From contig CM047426.1 in NCBI GenBank assembly GCA_026168455.1, forward strand, positions 26,595,058-26,659,057: a stretch of DNA of 64,000 bases, read 5' to 3'. Position numbers and translations under genes: made by a program. Below are positions 25,236-34,930 of the stretch, piece after piece; the stretch's first letter is position 1; each line of letters begins with the position of its first letter. This stretch comes from Theocolax elegans (Eukaryota; Arthropoda; Insecta; Hymenoptera; Cerocephalidae). The notes below the pieces were generated by a model. That model ran no database searches and was not told the DNA's origin. It saw only the letters and a list, made by a program, of their open reading frames with translations.

Positions 25236-25448
25236 CACTGAGAAACATTTGCTAGTATAAATTAATATTGTAATGGTAAACGGAGGAAAGATTTACACAA
25301 TTGAAAAAAATAGCTAATAATAATGGTAAAAATTGCCACTATTGTCGAAAAATTACTATTAATAATAGCAATTTTTATAATTGTGTAAGTCTGTTCTCCG
25401 TTTACCATTAAAATAGTAATTTTTACTAAAAAATTTTTCTCTGCAGTG
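25236..25448. mobile_element. MITE, CACTGAGAAA family
   Basis: Ends CACTGAGAAACATTT and (complement) CACTGCAGAGAAAAATTT. The long imperfect arms share GGTAAACGGAG and TTACACAATT. It is 213 bp, AT-rich inside and non-coding. Related elements are at 31854, 47644 and probably 13784 and 53501. Confidence 0.7.
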
Positions 25449-25539
25449 CAGATATATGGAACAGGAGTTCGCACTATCAATATATCCCAATATAAAAATG
25501 TTATATATATTAAAAATTATAACAACGACAACAACAATA

Positions 25540-25820
25540 TGACGAAATATTTGTCTAAATCCGCAACTGCTATACATGTAAAATAGTTCCCAAGTCTTCC
25601 GTCCGAAGATCTTTCCGATCGGAGTAGAATTCCTGGTGAACACACACATATACCTATACGTTTGTTTGGAGAAGTCGAGTTTCCACAAGAGACGATGGAT
25701 ACTGCCTTATTCTACGAATGCACGTGCGGCTATATTCCAAGGATAGTTGCATACCGGAACATACTCTCGGTCGGTCACAGAACGATTTCCCTGGCTACCC
25801 GCCAGAGGATAATATATTTC
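25540..25820 (-). other. GC-richer block with protein-like frames on both strands
   Basis: Composition rises clearly above the flanks. On the minus strand one frame stays open for long stretches, with a single TAA in the middle; it includes SVTDREYVPVCNYPW and FTRNSTPIGKIFGRK. On the plus strand a 43-codon frame opens at ATG 25694 (MDTALFYECTCGYIP). I recognise neither protein. It may be a decayed exon or transposon fragment. Confidence 0.2.
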
Positions 25821-25848
25821 CTCTTTTAAAATTCGGAGAATCCTCATT

Positions 25849-26380
25849 TACATTACCCTAACTTTTTGTCTGTGAAACATTGGACAAAAGTTATTATCAT
25901 ACTGAATTAATAAGCACTTATAGTACGTACCGCGTTCCGTAATCCAGTAATACTTTGTACAATTTCTTCTTAAAATGTTATATATTACTGTTAAATATAC
26001 AATTTTATATGACTGTGTAGTATAATTCGATACACTATTTACGTTCGAATAAAAAGTATAAAATTCGAGTTTTTGTAATTTGGCCGTAATATATAGAAGT
26101 ACTAAGTATTTAAGTAAATATAAGTCCATCAAACATCATTTATGTTATTTTCTTTTATGTTAATATATATATAGTTCTTTTATAATTAGTCATTGCAACA
26201 AAAACATTGTAATTGATCAAACCACCATTACGAATAAGTATGTACAAATTGACGGCTGTGTTGAAATCGCAATTTAAACTACTTTTTAACGTACATATAT
26301 AAAATATCGGTCTATTTGTCCAATATAGTCGGTGGATTTCCCACTGCACATCCGTTTTAAAAAAATTATAGGTGTTTTGT
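25849..26380. other. AT-rich spacer
   Basis: No gene or repeat family recognised. Confidence 0.35.
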
Positions 26381-26384
26381 TATC

Positions 26385-26500
26385 GATTTCCAGCTTAGAC
26401 TCTTCAGTACTGAAGATCTTACATTAAATGTCTGTCGCAGGATGAACTGCAACGCCAGCAAGATGTTCTGCGACTATATATAAAAGATATATAAAAAGAA
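26385..26500. mobile_element. Partial MITE of the 2296/3511 family
   Basis: Matches the inner part of 3511-3983: GAAGATCTTACATTAAA, CTGTCGCAGGATG and AACGCCAGCAAGATGTTCTG in the same order and spacing. No terminal repeats found, so it is truncated. Confidence 0.6.
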
Positions 26501-26693
26501 GACGGCAATCTTTGTAGCGGTTATACAGCCAAAAGATTCTTTTCAGTTATATTACTATAATTTATTTTTTGTTAGTTTAGACATCGCGATACTATCAAAA
26601 TAACATTCATCATGTGTTCTTTTCATCCTCGGTGTTTTTTTCAATAAAATTTCGCTGGTTACCCGATTATTCGAGTCGGTCTGTATGTAACAT

Positions 26694-26907
26694 AGGGTTA
26701 CAAATAATTAATTACTTTTTTAATTAAATACTCTATTTAATTCATAATTCTTTTTTATTTATTAATTCAACTCGTCTTTAATTCACAAATAATTATTTTT
26801 GATTTATGATTACAACTCGTGTTTAATTCACAAATCATTTTTTATTTAGTTTAAATTATTTTGAATTATGATTTTTAGATTGGTGCAATTAATCTTTTTG
26901 TAACCCT
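26694..26907. mobile_element. MITE with AGGGTTACAAA ends
   Basis: A perfect 11-bp terminal inverted repeat (26694-26704 and 26897-26907) with T or TA next to each end. Two direct repeats of ACTCGTsTTTAATTCACAAAT lie inside, about 46 bp apart. Only one copy is seen in the window. Confidence 0.6.
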
Positions 26908-27024
26908 AATATATAAACTTCTATTTGGTTTTATGATTTAATTAAGTATTTTTTCAGTTTTGCGAATGCTTGCCCAGTGATAGTCTTTTGAATCTCATAT
27001 CTACACTGTTTTGCAATAATTCTC

Positions 27025-27419
27025 TTAAGGAGGTAACATATGTGGTAGGTTACCGACTGAGCAAAAAAAGATAATTATTCTATTTATTAAAAAAAAATAC
27101 GCAATTTTATGCAAAATACGAATATAGAAGCACTAGATAATCAAATGATAACTCATTCTACAAAGTTTTAAGTCAATACAACAAAGACACCCTGAAAAAT
27201 TCCTTCACCGAAAGTGTACGATTATCCGTGATTTTTCGGTGCAGAAATTTTTTAGAATATCTTTGTTGTATTGACCTGGAACTTTGTAGAATTACTTATT
27301 TAATTATCTGGTGCTTCTGTATACGGGTTTTGCAAAAAAGTGCGTATTTTTTAAAATAAATTTAATAATTATCTTTTTTTGCTCGGTCGGTAATCCCCCC
27401 GGGTAAGCCACCCCCTTAA
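27025..27419. mobile_element. Palindromic MITE with TTAA flanks
   Basis: TTAA at 27025-27028 and 27416-27419 encloses two ~180-bp inverted arms (27029-27213 and 27233-27415). The arms share TTACCGACTGAGCAAAAAAA and TCAATACAACAAAGA blocks. Unlike piggyBac, the ends start GG (GGAGGT / GGGGGTGG). The centre is near 27222. Duplication E starts at 27229, just past the centre. Confidence 0.75.
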
Positions 27420-28163
27420 TATATCAATACTTATTTTTTTTAATTGACGGTAATAATTGTACGTATCAAAGAATCTTTGTAATTGTTCTTTGTTTTAAGA
27501 AGCTTTAAACTACTATTATTTTTAATTTTTTCTGTTGAATAAGAAAAAAAGTTTTTATCTATCACCTTGCATATCAAATTATTAACACTCTTTGACCCAT
27601 CGCTAATGTTACAGCAAATATCGGGTTAAACTCAAATTTTGTCTCCTAGTAATTTTAAATAAATGTGAAATACGTCTGGTATTCATTGAGTCTATATCTG
27701 CCGTAATGCTACATGCAACGTATCAGTATCTGGTGATTTTTCGGTGCAGAAATTTTTAGAATATCTTTGTTTATTGACCTGGAACTTGTAGAATTACTTA
27801 TTTAATTATCTGGTGCTTCTGTATCGGGTTTTGCAAAAAAGTGCGTATTTTTTAAAATAATTTAATAATTATCTTTTTTGCTCGGTCGGTAATCCCCCCG
27901 GGTAAGCCACCCCCTTAATATATCAATACTTATTTTTTTTAATTGACGGTAATAATTGTACGTATCAAAGAATCTTTGTAATTGTTCTTTGTTTTAAGAA
28001 GCTTTAAACTACTATTATTTTTAATTTTTTCTGTTGAATAAGAAAAAAAGTTTTTATCTATCACCTTGCATATCAAATTATTAACACTCTTTGACCCATC
28101 GCTAATGTTACAGCAAATATCGGGTTAAACTCAAATTTTGTCTCCTAGTAATTTTAAATAAAT
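27229..28163. repeat. ~435-bp duplication E
   Basis: Copy 1 is 27229-27664 and copy 2 is 27734-28163, separated by 69 unique bases. Copy 2 repeats only the right arm of the TTAA MITE and the DNA beyond it. Differences are a few single-base deletions. No gene inside. Confidence 0.88.
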
Positions 28164-28500
28164 GATCAACTGGATTTTACGTATCCAATCTTAACAAATA
28201 ACGAATCTAATCTTCCGATAATATCAGTTTTCTTAAAACTGCTACCTTCGATGAGCATGTATAATATTACTCAATCCTCTCTTTTCAGTGGGTAATAAGG
28301 AATGAACAAAGTAATGGTCACGTCGATGAAATAAAGCAGTCTTGGATTAAGATACTAATATTTTTAATTAATATTTCATTTTATATAAACAAAATAAGTA
28401 TAGGTTAACGAGTCTTCATTTTTCAAGGTGTATAATATAATTAAATAATAAAACCCGATTGTAATGTTATGGAGACGGTAGTGAGGAATTGATGTTTCAA
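28164..28500. other. AT-rich spacer
   Basis: Nothing recognised. Confidence 0.35.
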
Positions 28501-28541
28501 TTGCGCGAGGAAAATCAACGAATCAAAATATTTATTCGGAC

Positions 28542-28833
28542 TTATGAGGTTGGGGATGTGTATTGGCTCCTTTCACTTGGGGAATCGTTGTACCTTATTT
28601 GAAACTCGTCATTGATTACGTATAATGATTTCTCTTGATCTACGCTTGCTATCTTTGGAAGATGAGGCCCCTCGTGCAGTTTGTTGTTTGGCGTTCTTCC
28701 GTTCATGGAAACGTGGTTGGTTCCATTGACAGAAAGTGTACCTTCGTTGATGTCCCTTGAGCAACAGAGAGCGAACCTTGGATGTTCCTCAAATTTATTG
28801 GTATACGCAAAGGCGTCAATTCGTCGATTTTGC
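28542..28833 (-). CDS. Candidate 3'-terminal coding exon, unknown protein
   Basis: On the minus strand one frame stays open for about 97 codons to a TAA at 28542-28544. It is rich in charged and polar residues of varied kind, for example FALCCSRDINEGTLSVNGTN and LPKIASVDQEKSLYVINDEF. It lacks an early ATG, as expected for an internal or last exon. A splice-acceptor-like TGATGACAG|G sits just upstream (28834). A poly(A) signal AATAAA (complement at 28531-28536) follows the stop by five bases. Base composition is far above the flanks. I do not recognise the product. The opposite strand also has an 86-codon frame (28681-28941), which looks less protein-like. Confidence 0.35.
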
Positions 28834-28859
28834 CTGTCATCAGACTCTCATGTTGTAAT

Positions 28860-29218
28860 GTATGTAAAATATGATATTGACGGTTTGGCACAATGCGTGA
28901 CAAGCGAGGCGTTCCCCCGCTATGCCAGCAATAAGGGGTAGGGCAAAGGCGGTTATCGAGGCAGTTCGCTGTCCTCGAAAGCTCTCTTGCGTCTCGACCA
29001 TCGTGAAGCCAACACGGAGAAGAATTCCGACGTCGGAAATGTGCCGGATCCAGTGTTCAGGGGAAGACCTTGGCCGAGGCGTAAACTTGTACGCGACAAC
29101 GTAAGCTGTACGCGGGCCCCTGATTCAACTGGTGTCTGGACCTGCAAAATTTCTATCTATGAGGCCGGATGGTCGAGCGAGAGCGAAGAAAAAGAAATAA
29201 TACTCGGCGCTAGCGTAT
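28860..29218. other. GC-rich exon-like block next to the candidate exon
   Basis: CpG-rich DNA with overlapping open frames. Plus strand: a 77-codon frame (28987-29220) with PDSTGVWTCKISIYEAG, and a donor-like CAAC|GTAAGC at 29099. Minus strand: a 64-codon frame (28953-29147) preceded by an acceptor-like TTTTGCAG. The strand cannot be settled by eye. An AATAAA lies at 29335 on the plus strand. It could be part of the same gene as 28542-28833 or a retroposed remnant. Confidence 0.25.
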
Positions 29219-29616
29219 AAAATTAAGTATTAGCGTGTCAATCCGATATTAATGCGACAGAGTAATATTGAATTTATAAATACTAGATAATTATCGTATG
29301 TGTTTGTAAGAGAAAAATTAATGTATGCGAGAAATAAAACTTCTTGTGGTTTCAAATCGATATTTATCCATCCACTTTATTAATTTCACTGAATATTCTT
29401 CCTTCAATGTTATAACTATATATATAACATTTGTTACACATGCTTCACAGTATCGCTGATTAGCACCATTTTAGGAGCATAAAAAAAGCGAAATTAAAAT
29501 AATAAAAAACAAAATAATCCTTAAAAAGTACTTTCGAATTCCTCGCGCAAGTCAAGCCTTAACGGGATGTCAAAGTTACCTCCGTTATAAATTACCTCCG
29601 TTGATATCCGTTTCAT

Positions 29617-30017
29617 CTCAGTGGCGCTGCGATTAGGTAGCACAGTCGACGATAAACGTACTTTAAATATAAATTTTAAAAATTACAGCTGTTTTGGACC
29701 ATTGTAAGGTACTTTCCCCATACACATGACTAAAATTGAGGTAACTATGCTATTATAATTGGTAGCAAATTTTTTTAAAGAAATATATAATACGAGTCGC
29801 TACCCTCTAAGCCGGATGACACACAAGATACACATATTTCACGTTGCTTTAAACAAATACACATTTGCTGCCAAGATTAATATTTTAATTACCTTAATTT
29901 TAGTCACATGTATGGGGGAAAGTACCTTGCAACAGCCAAAAATAGCGGTAATTTTTAAAATTTATGTTTGACGTACGTTTATCGTTGAATTCGCCAATTA
30001 ACCGCAGCGCCACTGAG
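29617..30017. mobile_element. 401-bp MITE with CTCAGTGGCGCTGCG ends
   Basis: Arms of about 140 bp (29617-29755 and 29880-30017) are close reverse complements, including AACGATAAACGTAC and AGGTACTTTCCCCATACA. The ends read CTCAGTGGCGCTGCG and its complement. No clear target duplication. A 70-codon frame inside (29759-29971) runs into an arm and is not a gene. Confidence 0.75.
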
Positions 30018-30044
30018 TTCGAGCGACTAGTGACGGAAACTATA

Positions 30045-31030
30045 GCTCTGATACCCCTTGAATATCAGTCGAAATTCGATCTCTTATGCATCAAAGAAAC
30101 ACGGCTCATCGACTGCCCCGCTTTGTCAACAACACCGCGGTATTAGTCTATTCATGGGTGTAAGATGTAGATTTTTGAAATAACCCAACACTGCGGAAAA
30201 CCAGTATGCATTCAGAAGACACGGATTGCGTACATTGGAATTCATACGAAAAACGATTTCTTCGCATACCTTTATGTTTTGCACTCATTACGCATTAATT
30301 TCATCGGTTATCAACCCCTTTATGGTTCATTCTTATCTAATACTCAACAGTTAAACTGATGAGCTTATCTGATGATATCTCATTTGCAATAATTAAAGTT
30401 ATCTCTAAGGGAATCTTACCGAATCTTGTTTATATTATATTTAATAATTATTCACTACGCTACATGAAGGTTTATTTTTGGATAGATGGTAACAGGAGAT
30501 TCTAAAATTATTATCTAAAGTCAAAACACCTCAAATACCGTCAGATACTCGCGCTATTGCCTAATTACAGGTTTTTGCAAATTACACAATACCCAAACAT
30601 CTCTCATTGACGTAATTGAAGATGTAAGGACAGCGCCGACCAAAAAATGTTAACTATATTATACTCTTATTTGATTTATATAAAACTTTCGATACGGTTC
30701 CACATGAGAAACTTCTTCTCAAGCTAATTTTGGACTCAGAAAGGCTAGCTTTTACTTCCAACTATACATTTCTTCATTGTAATCTTCATCCAAATCCCAA
30801 ATATGAATCGAATTTCGATTGCTCGGGACTTACTTATAGTGCTATCAATTAGTTATTACCGTATTTTCGGTATTTCTATCATGGAAAACAAGTCTCTTCT
30901 CCGGCCGGCAATGGATGTCGAAGATATCCATGTTTGGTGGTGGAATGTCACTGGTGATCAAGTTCAATTCGCATTATCAAACTTCTTCATGAAATCGATA
31001 CAGTTTGGATCCCCGGGGATTATATGAGAG
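30045..31030 (+). pseudogene. LINE fossil: endonuclease and RT fragments
   Basis: Translated pieces in order: FDLLCIKETRLID (about 30074-30112), like the APE-type endonuclease motif; LLSKVKTPQIPSDTRAIA (30510-30562), like the start of the LINE reverse transcriptase finger region; DVIEDVRTA (about 30613-30640); and LYKTFDTVPHEKLLLKL (about 30676-30727), which corresponds to RT motif A, normally DLSKAFDTV. Frames shift and stops interrupt, so it is dead. The layout fits a Jockey/CR1-like non-LTR retrotransposon; the clade is inferred. Beyond 30730 the match fades. Confidence 0.65.
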
Positions 31031-31815
31031 ATGAAGGGTTATGATTTTTGATCTCGAACCAGAACATCCGTGAAACAATATCCAATAGCCGTTGGCACCT
31101 AATCGTCAATTGACCAACAGGAGAGCGAGTGTTCTCGCCACAGAAATCACGCGAACAGAATCTAATTAATTCACTCGTTACAAGTTTTAAAAAATGACCA
31201 AACTTATATATAAAGTAGTCCGATTACAGATTCTATAACGTGTAAGATGAAAATATTTCATATATAAAGATTTATGTGATTTATCATTATAGATAAGGAT
31301 ATTGTGGTTGATGCTCACTTTCCGTTGATACGGTAACTATCCGTCAGTGATTATTTACTGGTCACATACGTTTTTTTTAATCAATACATACCGCGCAATT
31401 TTCAAAAATACCATTAAAAAATTAATTTTTTATGGTTTAATATTAAATTTTAATACTTTTTTAATGTGGATACGAAATAATTATATGTAAAATACATATA
31501 AATTATTTATTAAAACCTTAAAAGGTCATATTGGTTTCTTAGCAGAAAGGTAAGAAACACATGGAGGTCTGTTTAAAGTTTTAACTACAAAATTAAACAT
31601 GAATTTCATAATCTTTTAGACAATAAATCATTATAAAAACAGTAATTAAGGAATGAATGTTCATTGTAATTATAGTATAAATATTTATAATCATTATATT
31701 TCCATCATCTATACTGGAACATTTACTTTATTCGAAAAGAATTTAATAAGTGGTTTAAATGATGTTCTGACAAACATTAAAAATTAGAGAGAAGAATGAA
31801 ATAAATATCCCTATA
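31031..31815. other. AT-rich spacer
   Basis: No gene or repeat family recognised. Confidence 0.35.
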
Positions 31816-31817
31816 GT

Positions 31818-32226
31818 AGAAAAATTTCTGATAAATTTTACCCTGCTGTTCTACACTGAGAGAAACCTTATTGTAAATATCAGTACAACTGTACGAAAAA
31901 TTAGTATAGTGTGTTGGTTAGGAAGGACAGACTTGCGCCGCACTAAAAATTACTATGTACATAGTAAATTTTAATACAAACATAGTAATTTTGCATACAT
32001 CAAGTAGCAAAAGATACAATACTCATAGTGATTTTTACTATAATTATATCAAAAATTATGATAGATCAAGTCTGTGTCTTCCGTTCAATAGTCCATATTA
32101 ATTTTTAGAACGACATTTCTCTCCGTGTAGTAAAAGTGGGACGAAGGACACAGCAAGGTAAAAAACACCAAGATTTCAAATAAATTTTAACCGAGCAGCA
32201 GGGTAAAATTTATCAGAAATTTTTCT
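31818..32226. mobile_element. Outer inverted-repeat element, split by a MITE
   Basis: Arms 31818-31851 and 32193-32226 are inverted copies of each other, identical at all but one of 34 positions (AGAAAAATTTCTGATAAATT at the outside, ACCCTGCTG inside). Between them sits a complete MITE (31854-32127) plus about 65 further bases. The MITE most likely landed in the centre of an older palindrome. Confidence 0.65.
31854..32127. mobile_element. MITE, CACTGAGAAA family, TA-flanked
   Basis: Ends CACTGAGAGAAA and (complement) CACGGAGAGAAA, with TA immediately outside both. Inner arms share ACAGACTTG. It is 274 bp and non-coding. Closest in plan to 47644-47886. Confidence 0.7.
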
Positions 32227-33440
32227 GAAAGTATATACTTTTAAAGATAAATAATAACTGGATTTATTATTATAATACTACAAAATAAAGCTCCGTTTAA
32301 CTGAACAAATCTGAAGTTAATTTTATTCACTATACTATTTGCCCTACAGACACATGTTGTATACTACACATATAGCATATTGCACATATTATGTATAAAT
32401 AGCTAGTGTATAAGAAACATCAGACAGAAATCATACTTTCATGAATCTTGAAGTATTCACCCAAACAGGAACAAGTTCCTCTATCTACATAATCCATAAT
32501 AATCTATCCACATTAAAACTTCTTTTAAAAACAAAAATAAACTAACAAACGCTATTCCTAAATAGTATTCACGATTCTTTAACTAGTTTGCTATCGAAAA
32601 TATAAAAATATAGGCTACTTTCTTAGCTAGAATTTTTTAACACATTAGGTAATGATAGTTAAATTAGGCAAGGACTCGTGAGTGACTTCCAAACACTGAT
32701 ACTAAGGCATCATTACCTTTGTTGGAAATAATGTTAAATAATATAATTAAGAATGTACTTTTTAATATTTCATTAAATTGTGAAATTTAATTTTTAATTT
32801 AGTAGAAATTGATTATTTTGTTTTTTTTCTACTCAACGTAATTTTTTGTATAATGGTACAACTCTCGTACGTCTACCCTACCGGACAGCCTGTAATGAAC
32901 TGTCGAGAAATATCTTTTAATCAATACTTTTCCCACATAGATATTCTATAACTATTATGAAAAATGAAAGTGAAAGTATACCGCGCGTTATGCTTGCAAA
33001 TCAATATTTTATATAGAATATTTCTACACGTGTATACAAAATATTGGTACACGAAGCACTAATTTTTGGACTCAGAATGTATTCTATATATAGCGGATGT
33101 GTAATTAATAAATATTTATAATAGTAACTGAAACAGTAGTAGAAGAGAATCGCAGCGTATGTACGAATTGCGTATATATATATTGGCTCTACTGTGATTG
33201 TATTCGAGTAATGGTATATCCTTCAGTTACGCCCCTAATCGAAAGCTGGGCGCTCATTGGAATAGGCAACTGCGATTTACGCAGATACGTTTATAACATA
33301 TGGTTAGTTACGTGTAATCAAAAATGACCTATTGTTCAATATAGGAAATAACATAGTGAATTTGAACGTCGTAAAAGCTCAGGACACTATTCGACTTGAT
33401 TAATTTATTAAAAAGCGGTATTCAATTTTTTTTTGTGCAG
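32227..33440. other. AT-rich spacer with interspersed repeat C, copy 2
   Basis: Positions 32520-32700 carry repeat C (ATATAAAAATATAGGCTACT, TTAGCTAGAATTTTTTAACA, GACTCGTGAGTGACTTCCAA). A slightly GC-richer patch at 33220-33290 (CCCCTAATCGAAAGCTGGGC) precedes the exon-like interval at 33441. Otherwise nothing recognised. Confidence 0.45.
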
Positions 33441-33544
33441 CTTAGGAGGAATACTTGGTAGCGCACGTGGCATTGGCCTAACGTTGAACAAATCTATTAT
33501 CAGTAAAGTAATAGTTAGAAAATATGTAAAGCACTGTGCGGTTG
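33441..33544 (+). CDS. Candidate internal exon, unknown protein
   Basis: A 104-base interval is bounded by a strong acceptor (CAATTTTTTTTTGTGCAG|C) and a strong donor (GGTTG|GTAAGTAT). One frame is open throughout and reads LGGILGSARGIGLTLNKS, then IISKVIVRKYVKHCAV. No neighbouring exon is identified, and the frame happens to stay open past the donor to 33660. The minus strand also has a 71-codon frame. Splice-site quality is the main evidence; the protein is not recognised. Confidence 0.3.
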
Positions 33545-33589
33545 GTAAGTATATAGAAAAAACAATGTTGAAAAAGTTAACGGGTTCCT

Positions 33590-33833
33590 TGCGGTTCAAT
33601 CGTCCGCGGAGCGATGCTTGCATGAATTACGATGACTTCGCTCATGCGAGGAAAGTTTAGTTTCGTTGTAAAACCGCATTAACGTTTGTCATTTACAACG
33701 CGATATTTCTGTCTCTCGACCACCTCGGCGAGTCGTGGATACGCGAGGTGTCTGAAATAAATCGACGAAGCGAACGACTTGAGTGGCCTTCAACCGCAAC
33801 TTCACTTCCACACATATACGCACACCCCGTTCT

Positions 33834-33875
<42 letters not shown>

Positions 33876-33990
33876 GTTTTACTTATTCGCTCTTTGTCAA
33901 CCGCCTCTCTTTTCGTCAAGCACCTTGCAGCCTCGCCTCTCTTCAATTCGTATACGCGAGTAAGAGAAAGAAAGAGTGAAGGAGTACCTA
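33590..33990. promoter_or_regulatory. GC-rich island with (CT)16
   Basis: CpG-rich DNA around a (CT)n tract at 33839-33872. Overlapping open frames on both strands here come from the repeat and are not called. The combination resembles GAGA-type regulatory DNA; function is inferred. Confidence 0.3.
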
Positions 33991-34539
33991 TATATCTTGA
34001 AAGACTCGAAACTACCGATGGTTCTTTAAAAACGCGCGTTCTGCAAGTTCATTTTCATATTTACCCTTCTACATTCGATGCTTCATTGTTCACCTGGAAG
34101 GTCAATACCACCGGCAATGCATAATGCCGCAGTAACTTTTAAATTATTTGTAATCTATTACTTACATATGTAAGTGCTACTTGCATGTGCTAAATTTAAA
34201 ATTTACCTTTATAAATCATCGTGTTTGCGTGTCGCGATTGATAACTTTGAATATTTTGCAACCGATAACTATGTTATCTTAAAAAATCGTAATGACTAGA
34301 ATAGAACAAAATGTGTGGTTTTGTTAAGAAAAAACTTCACGTAATTCAATTCCAAGTGCATCGCGTATAATGCAGCAGAAACAAATTAATTATAGTAACA
34401 TTTTTACTTATACATATATTACCGTCCAAAAATTTGAATGTTTGTTTTCGTTTGACGCAATATAAAATCCATTGATCTCACAATAAGATAACATTACAAG
34501 AAACTTTATCATAAATGAAATTTTGAAAGTTGGAAGAAC

Positions 34540-34930
34540 TCGAGTATGCGGGTCTTGACGAATGTATATAGTCAGGAAACATTTAAACACGCGTCGCATT
34601 GTACGGCGTGTATCATATGCCCGGGCAAGCGAGCGGCTCTCGTCGAAGGTGCGCGCGAAAAGGAAGAAGAGGAAAGCATTTCATGCAGAGCCGAGTCATG
34701 CGTTAGACAAACTGATCTTGATGCAAATGCGAGGCAGAGCCCAGTCATATAATCCCTGAGGCGGACACACCTGCCCTGAATTTGCCTGCTCGTCCAACGG
34801 TGAAGGCAGAGCGACGCGAACCGACGTTTTGCCTTTAAAAAGGGGAACTTTTACGGCAATCCCTCGATCCCGTTCCGCTTCGATGATTTTCTTCCGTATT
34901 ATATTATCTTTCTTCTCGGACCGAGACGAC
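34540..34930. promoter_or_regulatory. GC-rich island with octamer motif
   Basis: Non-depleted CpG, a POU-type octamer ATGCAAAT (34711-34718), a CACACCTG E-box-like site (about 34767) and a TTTAAAAAGG stretch (34834). No convincing gene. It looks like conserved non-coding or promoter DNA; this is inference from composition and motifs. Confidence 0.3.
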
